A DNA stretch of 51,342 nt from Bacteroidota bacterium (GCA_017303895.1 JAFLBF010000009.1:84644-135985); one strand, 5' to 3'; shown: positions 1 to 9,698, counted from the stretch's first letter. Notes: a model not told the origin generated them from the sequence alone. Translations and numbers: made by a program.

Positions 1-3000
1 TTACAGGAAATTCATATAACTGGAGTGTTCCGAACAGTCCGCCTACACGAACTAACTGTCTGATCAAAGTGAGAGACTATAACGTGTCGTGTAAATCTGA
101 TCAAAGTGATGCTAACTTTACAGTGACACATCCTGGACCAATACTACTAACTCCAAATGGAGGCGAAAGCATGTATTCTGGAACAACCTATAATATTACT
201 TGGAATAGCAGTACTTTTTATTCAACAGTTAATCTTTATTATTCAGTTGACAGTGGTTCAACCTGGACAAACATCATTACTAGTACAGCTAATGACGGAA
301 CACATACCTGGACAGTACCGAACGCTAATTCAACAAGATGTTTAGTAAAAGCAGCAAACTCGGCTGATGTGAATATTTTTGACATCAGCAATGCCGTTTT
401 CACAATAAAACCTGCTGTAACAATTCTTACTCCAAATGGGAATAATGGTGTAACAATTTGGGGAGGATGCACAGTGACCTCTATAACCTTTGATAGATCA
501 CCTGCTTGGACGAACTATAAAATTGAATATTCTACAAACAATGGTAGTACATGGAATTTAATTACATCTTCATTTACTACTACAGCCAACCCTGCGACCT
601 ACAATTGGAATATTCCAAACATTTCCTCAACACAGGTATTGGTGAGAGTTACTCCAACCTTGGCAACAACTTATTATGATCAGAGTGATGCTGTATTTAC
701 TGTCACACAACCAGTAACTATCATCCAACCTAATTTCGGTGGAACAATGGTTTCAGGAAGTACATACAATATCTCTTGGTCATCAGATGGTATTTCAAAC
801 ATCTACAATATATACTATTCAACTAATGGAGGCTCCACATGGAATACTATAATAATAGGATACAATACATCTACCAATATTTATCCTTGGACTGTACCGG
901 CAATTTCTTCTACAAATTGTTTAATCAAAGTTGTTGACAATTTAAATTCTTGTAAAGAAGACATTAGTGACTTGCCATTTACAATAACAAATACAACACC
1001 ACCAATAACAATTATATCTCCAAACGGAATTAATGATACACTGTCCGGTTGTTCAACTAAAACTATTACTTGGACCGACTCACCAACATTAAACACATAC
1101 GACCTTCACTATTCACTAAATAGTGGTGCTACATGGAATGTTATTGCAGTTGGGTATGCAACTACTAGTCACAGCTATGACTGGATTGTTCCTAACACTA
1201 TAAATTCAAATACGGTTTTGCTACGTGTTAGGTCAAATTCTACAACTACAATTTATGATTGGACAGATGCCTTTTTCTCTATTAGAAATGGAAATTTAGA
1301 TGCAACTCCATCAGACACTTCATTATGTAGTGGGCTTCCTGTTCAGTTAAATGCCACAGGAGGAACCAATTATAGCTGGTCACCAAGTACAGGTTTAAGT
1401 GCAACTAATATTTCAAACCCGGTTGCAACACCTGCTTCTAGTCAAGAATATATTGTAACCTCAAATAATGGAGGATGTATATTAAGAGACACTGTATCAA
1501 TTGGGATAACAACAAACGGTACTTTAGCGAGTGTAGCTATAAGTGTTTCACCAAACGATACTATTTGTACTGGAACTTCAGTAACCTTTACTGCAACTCC
1601 TTCAAATGGAGGTACAACACCTTCGTATCAATGGAAAGTAAATGGAAGTAATGTAGGAACAAACAGTACAACATTCACTTCCTCTACTTTAAACAACAGT
1701 GACGTTGTAACCTGCGTTATGACTTCCAACTTACCTTGTGTAGCAGGAAGTCCGGCAACATCAAACTCGGTTACTATGACTGTTTCACCAAACGTAACAC
1801 CGAGCGTTACTGTTAGTGCAAATCCAGGAACAACCATCTGTTCGGGTACAAATGTTACATTTACTGCTACTCCAACCAATGGAGGAACCACGCCATCATA
1901 CCAATGGTTATTAAATGGAGCTCCAATTGGAACGAACAGCAGTACTTTCAGCAATTCCGGATTAACGAATGGAAACACTATTGCGTGTGTATTAACATCA
2001 AACGAAAGTTGTTTAACTTCTAGTACTGCAACATCAAGCAATACTACAATGACGGTTAATAGCATTCCAAATCAACCGGGAACAATATCTGGCACAACAA
2101 CCATTTGTGCAGGTACTACTAACACGTATAGCATTGCATCCGTTGCTGGTGCTACTTCTTATACGTGGACATTGCCCGGAGGCTGGACTGGAACTTCAAC
2201 TTCAACAAGTATTTCAACAACCGCTAATACTACAAGCGGAACAATTTCGGTTACTGCCAATAATGGCTGTGGAAATAGTGCTGCACAAACAATTGCAATT
2301 AGTGTTAACCAAATACCTGCTCAACCAACAAGTATTTCTGGAACAACAACTATCTGTTCAGGCACATCCAATACCTATAGTATTTCACCAGTAGCAGGTG
2401 CAACATCTTATACTTGGAGTACACCAAGTGGTTGGACGGGCACTTCCACAACTGAAACAATTACAGCTACAGCGAGCAGCACAAGTGGCAATATTACAGT
2501 TACAGCAAACAATACTTGTGGAAACAGTACTTCACAGCAAGTTGCCATAACAGTAAACACAATTCCATCAACACCTGGAACAATTTCAGGAAGTAATGTT
2601 GTTTGTCAAACAAGCACAAATACTTACTCGGTAGCACCTGTAGCTGGTGCAACATCTTATACATGGACATTGCCAGCAGGATGGTCGGGCACTTCAACGA
2701 GCACAAGCATTTCTGCAACTGCTGGTACTACTGGAGGAACAATTACTGTAACGGCAAATAATACATGTGGTAATAGCAGTGCTCAATCATTCGCTGTTAC
2801 AACAAATGCAATTCCTGCACAACCAACTGCAATAACTGGAAATACTGATGTTTGTGAAAATGCAACCGAAAGCTATAGTATTCTAACTGTTCCTGGTGCT
2901 ACATCTTATACATGGACCTTACCTGGAGGTTGGTCTGGTGCTTCTACATCCACAAACATATCTGCGACAGCAGGAACAATTGGTGGAACGATCTCTGTTA

Positions 3001-4310
3001 CCGCGAATAATACTTGCGGGAATAGTATTCCACAAACATTATCCATTAATATGAATTCAGTGCCTTCTCAACCTGGACCGATTTCAGGAAATTCAACTGT
3101 ATGTGAAGGAAGCAATCAAACATACAGCATATCACCCGTTTCTAATGCTAACAGTTACGTTTGGACCTATCCTTCAGGATGGATTTCAAGCGGAACAACA
3201 GAAACAAGCAATGCAACAGCAGGGGCTAATTCCGGAACAATTACAGTTGCAGCACAAAACGCTTGCGGAACAGGTTCATCACAAACATTTACAGTAACTG
3301 TAAATCAGTTACCTCCTGCTCCTACAAGCATTTCCGGCAACTTAACAGTTTGTGAAACAGCTATAGAAACATATAGCATCGCACCTGTAAGTGGAGCCAC
3401 TTCATATGTATGGACAGTTCCATCAGGTTGGTCAGGAACATCTATAACAGAAACTATTTCAACTACTGTTGGTAGTCCAGATGGTGACATTACAGTTGCT
3501 GCTATCAATGGTTGTGGCACAGGTGCTACTGCAACATTAGCTGTAGTATCCACAACAACCCCAGCACAACCTGCTCCAATATCAGGTATTACAGAAATCT
3601 GTGGAAATGGTTCGCTAATATCCTTCGCTACTACCGATGATGTAAATGTTGATGATTATACATGGACTTTACCAACAGGTTGGACAGGCAGTTCATTTGA
3701 CTTCAATATTACTGCAACCAATAGCGATTCATCAGGTATAATTAGTGTGGTTGGATCTAACGTTTGCGGAACAAGTATTCCACAAACCCTAAATTTTACC
3801 GTGCATCCAATACCGGTAGTAACGTTTGCTTCATTACCGGTTGTATGTTCCAACTCGGCTCCATTTACATTAACGGGAGGTAGCCCTGCAGGTGGTATAT
3901 ACTCAGGAAATGGGGTAAGTAACGATACGATCTTTGACCCTTTTGTTGCTGGAACCGGAACGCACACGATCACTTATACATACAATGATGGCAATTGCTT
4001 CAGTGACGCAACTACTAGTATTCAAGTTGATCTTTGCACTGGAATAAATGCATCAATTAATAATTATGAAGTAAGTATTTACCCGAATCCGTTTAATGAA
4101 AATACAACAATGGTGCTTGGCAATAGTATTGACCTAAACGGCATTACGATCAAAATAACAGATGTACTTGGTAAGGAAGTGATAAACTTCACCAACTTGC
4201 ATTCACACACAGTTTTGATCAACAGAAATGGCTTGGATGAAGGAGTGTATTTCTACTCCATCTTCACTAATGAAACAATCATTAATCAAGGAAAGTTGAT
4301 CATCGAGTGA
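1..4310 (+). CDS. Giant T9SS-secreted repeat protein, 5' end outside the window
   Basis: The reading frame is open from base 3 with no start codon, and its first codons already encode the end of a repeat unit, so the gene begins upstream. The visible protein starts with four to five units of about 95 residues resembling the Ser/Thr-rich Kre9-type family (pattern TPNGG...ITW, STNGGSTWN, W.VP, LVKV), to about base 1290. One PKD-like unit and two Ig-like units with a conserved TPSYQW follow (about 1291-2060). Then come seven PKD-like units of exactly 83 codons (2061-3803), a last Cys-containing module, and a C-terminal type A T9SS sorting domain (from about 4059) with the hallmark SIYPNPF and the ending GVYFYS...GKLIIE. 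It should cross the outer membrane through T9SS and be attached or released at the surface, acting as an adhesin or matrix protein. Exact role is unknown. A bidirectional terminator follows. Confidence 0.9.
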   Translation, partial: TGNSYNWSVPNSPPTRTNCLIKVRDYNVSCKSDQSDANFTVTHPGPILLTPNGGESMYSGTTYNITWNSSTFYSTVNLYYSVDSGSTWTNIITSTANDGTHTWTVPNANSTRCLVKAANSADVNIFDISNAVFTIKPAVTILTPNGNNGVTIWGGCTVTSITFDRSPAWTNYKIEYSTNNGSTWNLITSSFTTTANPATYNWNIPNISSTQVLVRVTPTLATTYYDQSDAVFTVTQPVTIIQPNFGGTMVSGSTYNISWSSDGISNIYNIYYSTNGGSTWNTIIIGYNTSTNIYPWTVPAISSTNCLIKVVDNLNSCKEDISDLPFTITNTTPPITIISPNGINDTLSGCSTKTITWTDSPTLNTYDLHYSLNSGATWNVIAVGYATTSHSYDWIVPNTINSNTVLLRVRSNSTTTIYDWTDAFFSIRNGNLDATPSDTSLCSGLPVQLNATGGTNYSWSPSTGLSATNISNPVATPASSQEYIVTSNNGGCILRDTVSIGITTNGTLASVAISVSPNDTICTGTSVTFTATPSNGGTTPSYQWKVNGSNVGTNSTTFTSSTLNNSDVVTCVMTSNLPCVAGSPATSNSVTMTVSPNVTPSVTVSANPGTTICSGTNVTFTATPTNGGTTPSYQWLLNGAPIGTNSSTFSNSGLTNGNTIACVLTSNESCLTSSTATSSNTTMTVNSIPNQPGTISGTTTICAGTTNTYSIASVAGATSYTWTLPGGWTGTSTSTSISTTANTTSGTISVTANNGCGNSAAQTIAISVNQIPAQPTSISGTTTICSGTSNTYSISPVAGATSYTWSTPSGWTGTSTTETITATASSTSGNITVTANNTCGNSTSQQVAITVNTIPSTPGTISGSNVVCQTSTNTYSVAPVAGATSYTWTLPAGWSGTSTSTSISATAGTTGGTITVTANNTCGNSSAQSFAVTTNAIPAQPTAITGNTDVCENATESYSILTVPGATSYTWTLPGGWSGASTSTNISATAGTIGGTISVTANNTCGNSIPQTLSINMNSVPSQPGPISGNSTVCEGSNQTYSISPVSNANSYVWTYPSGWISSGTTETSNATAGANSGTITVAAQNACGTGSSQTFTVTVNQLPPAPTSISGNLTVCETAIETYSIAPVSGATSYVWTVPSGWSGTSITETISTTVGSPDGDITVAAINGCGTGATATLAVVSTTTPAQPAPISGITEICGNGSLISFATTDDVNVDDYTWTLPTGWTGSSFDFNITATNSDSSGIISVVGSNVCGTSIPQTLNFTVHPIPVVTFASLPVVCSNSAPFTLTGGSPAGGIYSGNGVSNDTIFDPFVAGTGTHTITYTYNDGNCFSDATTSIQVDLCTGINASINNYEVSIYPNPFNENTTMVLGNSIDLNGITIKITDVLGKEVINFTNLHSHTVLINRNGLDEGVYFYSIFTNETIINQGKLIIE
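2061..3803 (+). repeat. Seven tandem PKD-like coding repeats, period exactly 249 bases
   Basis: Units begin at 2061, 2310, 2559, 2808, 3057, 3306 and 3555, each 83 codons. Each opens with a P..P..ISG segment, has a Cys about ten residues in, a TYS(I/V)..V.GA(T/N)SY(T/V)W core, and a W.G or W.S then a CG pair near the end. The strict period means no indel has fixed between units, which suggests recent duplication or gene conversion. The units have diverged clearly in nucleotide sequence. Confidence 0.85.
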
Positions 4311-4330
4311 TCATTGCAAAATCAGTAAAT

Positions 4331-4365
4331 AAAAAATCCCCTTTCAATTAAAAAGGGGATTTTTT
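4331..4365. terminator. Bidirectional intrinsic terminator
   Basis: A perfect 14-bp stem (4331-4344 with 4352-4365) and a 7-base loop, with an A run on the left and a T run on the right. It sits between the convergent ends of the T9SS cargo gene and the CrtI-like oxidoreductase gene, so it can stop transcription from both sides. Confidence 0.85.
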
Positions 4366-5833
4366 ATTTAATAAGATCTGTCGTAATTTTTGCAGATAAT
4401 AAGCAGAGTGGAATACTTGGTCCTGGATGTACACTTCCACCACAGAAATAAAGATTCTTTATTTTTTTTGAGAAATTCGGATGTCTTAAAAATGCAGCAA
4501 ATTTATTATTGGAACTATTTCCATAAATGGCACCAAAGGCACTGGAAGTACGTTTTTCTATCACTCTAGGATCAAATACCATTTCACACTCGATCATCGG
4601 ACGGATATCTGTTTTTAAGATCCGGTTTACTTTTTTGATCATTGCCTCACGAGCCTGATCAATCAATTTATCCCAATCCTGGCCTTCATTGTTGGGTGTA
4701 TTGATAAAAGCAAACCAATTCTCACATCCCGGAGGTGCATCTGAAGGCGTATGTTTGGAGGTAATATTTACATAGATAGTTGGATCATGATAGATCGTTT
4801 TCTTGGAGAAGATCGTATCGAATTCCTCACGATAATTTTCACTAAAAAGAATGTTGTGCAGTCCCAATTCCTTGAAGCTATGCTTTATTCCCCAATAGAA
4901 AATGATTCCTGAACTCGACTTCGGCTGATTCAGAATTTTTTCAGGCTTCTTAGCCGTTGGCATCAATTTATGATAGGTATTATACACATCCATATTACTG
5001 ATCACCACATCATATTTTTCAATCCCATGATTAGTTCGAATACCTTTTGCGGTCCCATTTTCGATAACAATTTCTTTGACAGGTGTTCCGAAACGATAGT
5101 CAATACCAATATCTTTACCCAGCTTTACCAATGATGAGGTAATACTGTACATCCCACCAATTGGATAATACGCCCCCTTCACAATCTCCACATGTGGGAT
5201 CACATTAAGTGTTGCAGGAGCTAAGTATGGACTTGAGCCATTATATGTTGAATAACGGTTGAATATCTGTACAAGATGTGGATCTTTAAACGCTTTTTCA
5301 TTCGCCCCGTTCATGGTATCAAAAGCACCGATCTTTCCAAAATTGATCAATCCTTTGGCAACAGCTTTGGTGAAAAAGTTCTTGAATTTATGTAACGAAT
5401 TATGTAGAAAAACTTCTGCAGTCAACTCATACATCTCTTCCGTTTTATCGAGATAGTTAATGATCTCCTGCTCTTTCACCTTCGTTTTGGCAGCCATTTC
5501 TTTAGCATACCCTTTTTTTCCGTGAAAACTGTCTAATACGGTTCCATCTTCAAAAAAATACTTATAAACGGGGTCCAACTGCACATAGTTAAAATAATCT
5601 TTCGGATTTTTCCCGGACAGGGTGATCAGCTCATCCACATATTCCGGCATGGTAAATACAGAAGGCCCCATATCGAAACGATAGCCTTTATTACTTTCAG
5701 AGGATAATTTCCCGCCAGGAAATGCATTCACCTCATACACAACTACTTTGTAACCTTTATTTCGCATTCTAATCGAAGCTCCAATACCCGAGATACCGGC
5801 TCCAATGATTGCACACGATTTTTGATTATCCAT
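4364..5833 (-). CDS. CrtI/CrtD-like FAD-dependent desaturase/oxidoreductase
   Basis: 489 residues, the usual length of the phytoene desaturase family. The N-terminus has the dinucleotide-binding fingerprint GAGISGIGAS (residues 11-20) ending in Glu34, followed by GGK and the DMGPSVF motif. The C-terminus has the family FAD signature NLYFCGGSVHPG..IPL. Members desaturate, hydroxylate or isomerise polyene chains using FAD. The gene diverges from the tyrosine ammonia-lyase/ketosynthase operon, sharing a 243-base promoter region, so a role in tailoring or oxidising the aryl-polyene (flexirubin-type) pigment is a reasonable inference. It could instead act on a carotenoid, but no other carotenoid gene (crtB, crtY, crtZ) is visible here. 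The family assignment is firm and the substrate is not. Confidence 0.85.
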   Translation of the reverse strand: MDNQKSCAIIGAGISGIGASIRMRNKGYKVVVYEVNAFPGGKLSSESNKGYRFDMGPSVFTMPEYVDELITLSGKNPKDYFNYVQLDPVYKYFFEDGTVLDSFHGKKGYAKEMAAKTKVKEQEIINYLDKTEEMYELTAEVFLHNSLHKFKNFFTKAVAKGLINFGKIGAFDTMNGANEKAFKDPHLVQIFNRYSTYNGSSPYLAPATLNVIPHVEIVKGAYYPIGGMYSITSSLVKLGKDIGIDYRFGTPVKEIVIENGTAKGIRTNHGIEKYDVVISNMDVYNTYHKLMPTAKKPEKILNQPKSSSGIIFYWGIKHSFKELGLHNILFSENYREEFDTIFSKKTIYHDPTIYVNITSKHTPSDAPPGCENWFAFINTPNNEGQDWDKLIDQAREAMIKKVNRILKTDIRPMIECEMVFDPRVIEKRTSSAFGAIYGNSSNNKFAAFLRHPNFSKKIKNLYFCGGSVHPGPSIPLCLLSAKITTDLIK

Positions 5834-5869
5834 TTCTAACTATTTGATCTTTTTATCTCAAAAACAGCC

Positions 5870-5902
5870 CAAAAATATCTAAAATATATCAAAAAAAATC
5901 AA
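5870..5902 (-). promoter_or_regulatory. Bacteroidota-type promoter for the CrtI-like gene
   Basis: Read on the minus strand there is a TATTTTTG -7 box (5877-5870) and a TTG -33 element (5902-5900) with a 22-base spacer. This matches the TTG-N17-23-TAnnTTTG pattern known for this phylum. Predicted start is near 5863, giving a leader of about 30 bases. Confidence 0.5.
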
Positions 5903-5948
5903 TCGTGAGCAATATCATGGAAATCAATAAAAACAAATAATCCAAAAC

Positions 5949-5979
5949 TTTGTATATATTGCAGAAAGGTCTATTTTTG
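5949..5979 (+). promoter_or_regulatory. Bacteroidota-type promoter for the pigment operon
   Basis: TTTG at 5949-5952, a 19-base spacer and TATTTTTG at 5972-5979 match the phylum consensus fully. Predicted transcription start is near 5986, about 90 bases upstream of the ammonia-lyase start codon. It lies back-to-back with the promoter of the CrtI-like gene. Confidence 0.6.
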
Positions 5980-6076
5980 CGTTTTTTCTAAAAAACTTAC
6001 TAATTATTTTTAATAGAAAATAAACAACGTACTTTTACATCGTTTTTGAAGCAAAAGAGTTGATATAAAGCATATT

Positions 6077-7618
6077 ATGATATTAATTGGAACAAAACCA
6101 CTCACTTCCGGAGATTTTTTTAAGATCTTATATCAAGGTGAAAAGATTGAATTGGATGCTGCTGCACTAAAAAAAGTAGCTGAAAGCCATGAATTCCTGA
6201 AAGATTTCTCCAAAAATAAATTGATCTACGGTATCAATACCGGATTTGGTCCAATGGCTCAGTATAAAATTTCGGAGCAAAATCAACTGGATCTTCAATA
6301 TAACCTTATTCGAAGCCATACTACTGGCGCAGGCAACAAACTCTCTGATATCAATGTGAAATCGGCTATGATCTGTCGCCTCAGCTCATTAATGCAAGGG
6401 TATTCCGGCATTCATCCCGAAGTAGTTGAATTATTAAGAGATCTGATCAACAAAGAAGTTTATCCTCAAATTTTTGAGCATGGTGGTGTTGGTGCAAGTG
6501 GCGACCTCGTTCAACTTGCTCATTTAGCGCTTAACCTGATCGGTGAAGGAGAAGTGACCTACAAAGGTGAACTTCGTCCTACTGCTGAAGTGTACAAGGA
6601 AGTAGGCGTAAAACCGATCACTGTCCGCCTACGTGAAGGATTGGCATTGATCAATGGAACATCTGTTATGACAGGTATTGCCATGGTTAACCTGTTACAC
6701 GCAAAGCAATTATTGAACTGGAGCTTATCCTCTTCCATGCTTATCATTGAAATGGTAGAGTCCTATGGCGATCATTTCTCAAAAGAGTTGAACAGCGTTA
6801 AACCACATGTAGGTCAGCGCCTTGTAGCCCAAGCGATGAACAAAGCAATGGCAAACAGCAAACTCATCCGTAAGCGTGAAGAACACTTGTTTGATTCGAA
6901 GCTTACTGATGTAGAAGTATTCAAGGACAAAGTACAGGAGTACTACTCTATCCGTTGTGTTCCACAAATACTAGGACCTGTATTGGACACCATACAATTC
7001 ACAGAAAGCGTTTTGGAAAACGAAGTCAATTCCGTGAACGATAATCCAATTATTGACAAAGCTAACAACAATGTGTTCCATGGTGGCAACTTCCATGGCG
7101 ATTATGTAGCCTTGGAGATGGATAAACTAAAGATCGCGATCACAAAAATGACCATGTTGGCTGAACGTCAACTGAATTTCTTAATGAATGACAAATTGAA
7201 TGGTAAATTACCTCCATTTGTAAATTTAGGAAAATTGGGATTGAATCTAGGGATGCAAGCGGCACAATTTACGGCTACATCCACAACAGCTGAAAATCAA
7301 ATGCTTTCTAACCCTATGTACATTCACAGTATTCCGAATAATAACGACAATCAGGATATTGTGAGTATGGGAACTAACGCTGCATTGATCACAGCGAAAG
7401 TAGTTGAGAATGCTTATCAGGTACTAGCCATTGAACTATTGAGTGCTATTCAAGCAATTGATGCACTTAATTTCAGTAGTAAGCTTTCTAGTGATCTAAA
7501 AGGCACTTACGACAGGATCAGAGCCATTGTTGATCGTTTTGAAAACGACAGCATCATGTACAAACGATTAGAGAAAGTAAAACATCACTTACAGGCAAAT
7601 AGTCCTGCACACATTTAA
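6077..7618 (+). CDS. Aromatic amino acid ammonia-lyase, tyrosine type
   Basis: 513 residues, typical for the HAL/TAL/PAL family. The Ala140-Ser141-Gly142 triad in GGVGASGDL forms the MIO cofactor, Tyr51 in YGINTGFG is the catalytic tyrosine, and SIRCVPQILGP and the QDIVSMG region are conserved. The selectivity loop reads Ser80-His81, as in HutH, but the surrounding sequence (TGFGPMAQY, LQYNLIRSH, EHGGVGASGDLVQL, SNPMYVHSIPNNNDN-like C-terminal part) matches from memory the tyrosine ammonia-lyase of Flavobacterium johnsoniae, which makes 4-coumarate for flexirubin. No other hut gene is nearby, which also argues against histidine breakdown. It is first in an operon with FabG, ketosynthase, ACP and acyltransferase, supplying the aryl starter unit. 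Confidence 0.88.
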   Translation: MILIGTKPLTSGDFFKILYQGEKIELDAAALKKVAESHEFLKDFSKNKLIYGINTGFGPMAQYKISEQNQLDLQYNLIRSHTTGAGNKLSDINVKSAMICRLSSLMQGYSGIHPEVVELLRDLINKEVYPQIFEHGGVGASGDLVQLAHLALNLIGEGEVTYKGELRPTAEVYKEVGVKPITVRLREGLALINGTSVMTGIAMVNLLHAKQLLNWSLSSSMLIIEMVESYGDHFSKELNSVKPHVGQRLVAQAMNKAMANSKLIRKREEHLFDSKLTDVEVFKDKVQEYYSIRCVPQILGPVLDTIQFTESVLENEVNSVNDNPIIDKANNNVFHGGNFHGDYVALEMDKLKIAITKMTMLAERQLNFLMNDKLNGKLPPFVNLGKLGLNLGMQAAQFTATSTTAENQMLSNPMYIHSIPNNNDNQDIVSMGTNAALITAKVVENAYQVLAIELLSAIQAIDALNFSSKLSSDLKGTYDRIRAIVDRFENDSIMYKRLEKVKHHLQANSPAHI

Positions 7619-7650
7619 TTGTAATAAAAGATCTTAAACATATACAAATT

Positions 7651-8379
7651 ATGAAATACGCATTAGTAACAGGAGGTTCACGGGGAATTGGTCGCGCTAT
7701 CTGTGTTCAATTAGCAGAAATGGGACATTATGTGATCATCAACTATACATCAAAAGCTGATGAGGCTGAAAAAACATTGGCCATGGTTCGCGAAAAAGGC
7801 AGTAACGGTGAGATCATGAAATTCGATGTTTCCAACCAAACAGAAGTTGAAGCTGTATTGGGCGGATGGGTAGAGAAAAATCCTGATAAAACAATTGAAA
7901 TACTTGTTAATAATGCAGGTATCCGTAAAGATCAACTGTTAATGTGGATGAGCAATGAAGAGTGGAATACTGTATTAGGAATTGGCTTAGGAGGATTTTA
8001 CAATGTTACACGCATTATCATCAAAGGCATGTTGGTGAAGAAATACGGTCGTGTAGTGAATGTTGTATCGCTATCCGGATTAAAAGGTTTACCTGGACAA
8101 ACGAACTATTCAGCTGCAAAAGCGGGAGTTATTGGTGCAACCAAAGCATTAGCTCAGGAGGTTGGTAGAAGAGGAATTACCGTGAACTGTGTTGCCCCAG
8201 GGTTTATCAAAACGGATATGACAGAGGATCTAAATGAAAAAGACTTCAAACAATTGATCCCGGCAAACCGCTTTGGAACTGCGGAAGAAGTTGCTGATGC
8301 CGTTTGTTTCTTAACATCCGACAAAGCTACTTACATCACCGGACAAGTACTTTCGGTGAATGGTGGATTGTATAGCTAA
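7651..8379 (+). CDS. 3-oxoacyl-ACP reductase (FabG-like SDR)
   Basis: 242 residues, the usual size of a classical short-chain dehydrogenase. It has the NADP-binding TGGSRGIG (residues 7-14), the structural NNAG (87-90), and the catalytic set Ser140, Tyr153 and Lys157 in YSAAKAG, then a PGFIKTDM segment typical of FabG. It would reduce the beta-keto group of the growing ACP-bound chain in the pigment pathway. It starts 32 bases after the ammonia-lyase and lies before the ketosynthase. It could also serve primary fatty-acid synthesis, but the operon context points to polyene assembly. Confidence 0.88.
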   Translation: MKYALVTGGSRGIGRAICVQLAEMGHYVIINYTSKADEAEKTLAMVREKGSNGEIMKFDVSNQTEVEAVLGGWVEKNPDKTIEILVNNAGIRKDQLLMWMSNEEWNTVLGIGLGGFYNVTRIIIKGMLVKKYGRVVNVVSLSGLKGLPGQTNYSAAKAGVIGATKALAQEVGRRGITVNCVAPGFIKTDMTEDLNEKDFKQLIPANRFGTAEEVADAVCFLTSDKATYITGQVLSVNGGLYS

Positions 8380-8449
8380 TTGTTTAAAAAATACATGTCT
8401 GTACATTGAAAAATTGAGTATTTTTAACTTCTTTTTTAGCAAATATTAG

Positions 8450-9673
8450 ATGAATAATAGGGTTGTAATAACTGGTTTAGGAATTTGGAGTTGCCTCGGA
8501 AAGAATCTGGAGGAAGTAAAACATTCTTTATACACAGGTAAATCTGGTATTGGAATGGATATGGAACGAAAAGCCTGGGGCTACCGTTCCGGATTAACCG
8601 GCATTGTAGAAGCACCTCAATTAAAAGGCTTGTTGGATAGAAGAGCGAGAGTTGGTCTATCAGAAGAAGCTGAATATGCATATATGGCAACGATCGAAGC
8701 CATGAAGAATGCGAAAATGGAGATGGACTGGGTGGAGAAGAATGAAGTAGGTATCCTTTATGGGAACGACAGTTCAGCAAAAGCTGTTTCCGAAGCCATT
8801 GACACCATTAGAGCAAAAAAAGACACTACACTTTTAGGATCAGGTTCCATTTTTCAGTCGATGAACTGTACTGTTACCATGAACCTATCCACCATTTTTA
8901 AATTAAAAGGCATCAACTTTACTATCAGTGCTGCTTGTGCGAGTGGCTCCCACTCTATAGGATTAGGATATCTTATGATCAAATGGGGATTACAAAAACA
9001 TGTGATCTGTGGTGGTGCGCAAGAGGTGAATCCTTTTGCATTTGGAAGTTTTGATGGATTAAGTGCATTCTCTATTCGTGAAAATGATCCAACCAAAGCG
9101 TCACGTCCATTTGACCGCGACCGTGATGGATTAGTCCCAAGTGGTGGTGCAGCTACTGTAATTCTGGAAGATTATGAAAGTGCCGTTAAACGTGGTGCTC
9201 CTATTTTAGCAGAAGTGATCGGATACGGTTTTTCATCAAACGGTGATCATATTTCTAACTCTAACGTGGATGGACAAGTTCGTTCCTTACACATGGCTTT
9301 AAATGGGGCCGGAGTAAAAGCGGCTGATATTGACTATATCAATGCACATGCAACTTCTACTCCTGGTGGTGACAGGACGGAAGCACAAGCAATTGATATG
9401 GTGTTTGGAGAATCTAAACCATTGGTTAGCTCTACCAAATCAATGACCGGGCATGAATGTTGGATGGCTGGAGCCAGTGAGATCGTATATTCCATGTTAA
9501 TGATGCAGAACAACTTCGTTGCTCCGAATATCAATTTCGAAAATCCCGATGAGGCATCAGCAAAATTAAATATCGCAGCAAAAACAACTGAAAAAAATAT
9601 TGATATGTTCTTATCCAATTCATTTGGATTTGGAGGAACAAATTCATCTTTGATCGTAAAGAAAATAAAATAA
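8450..9673 (+). CDS. Beta-ketoacyl-ACP synthase (FabF-like ketosynthase)
   Basis: 407 residues, the usual FabF length. The full Cys-His-His triad is present: Cys163 in SAACASGSHS, His300 in NAHATSTPGGD and His335 in KSMTGHECWMAGA, with Lys330 and the C-terminal GFGGTN loop. It is therefore a condensing ketosynthase and not a chain-length factor, which would lack the cysteine. It would extend the coumaroyl-type starter with malonyl-ACP units. No second ketosynthase-like subunit is in the window, although aryl-polyene and flexirubin clusters normally have a KS/CLF pair. A 70-base gap precedes it. Confidence 0.9.
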   Translation: MNNRVVITGLGIWSCLGKNLEEVKHSLYTGKSGIGMDMERKAWGYRSGLTGIVEAPQLKGLLDRRARVGLSEEAEYAYMATIEAMKNAKMEMDWVEKNEVGILYGNDSSAKAVSEAIDTIRAKKDTTLLGSGSIFQSMNCTVTMNLSTIFKLKGINFTISAACASGSHSIGLGYLMIKWGLQKHVICGGAQEVNPFAFGSFDGLSAFSIRENDPTKASRPFDRDRDGLVPSGGAATVILEDYESAVKRGAPILAEVIGYGFSSNGDHISNSNVDGQVRSLHMALNGAGVKAADIDYINAHATSTPGGDRTEAQAIDMVFGESKPLVSSTKSMTGHECWMAGASEIVYSMLMMQNNFVAPNINFENPDEASAKLNIAAKTTEKNIDMFLSNSFGFGGTNSSLIVKKIK

Positions 9674-9698
9674 ACAATATAGAAACACTATTACCAAC

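Noticed and set aside
1628..2065. Long minus-strand open frame opposite the repeat protein
   Set aside because: It is a shadow of the low-complexity Thr/Ser-rich coding strand, with no start context and no recognisable protein.
1..4310. CRISPR-like periodicity in the repeat protein gene
   Set aside because: The repeats are 249 or about 290 bases long, in frame and encode PKD-like and Kre9-like domains; there are no short identical repeats with spacers.
6077..7618. Histidine ammonia-lyase (hutH) of a histidine-breakdown operon
   Set aside because: No hutU, hutI or hutG is nearby, and the neighbours are polyketide-type pigment genes; the sequence is closest, from memory, to Flavobacterium tyrosine ammonia-lyase.
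8436..8780. Minus-strand open frame opposite the ketosynthase start
   Set aside because: The plus-strand ketosynthase is unambiguous; the opposite frame has no domain.
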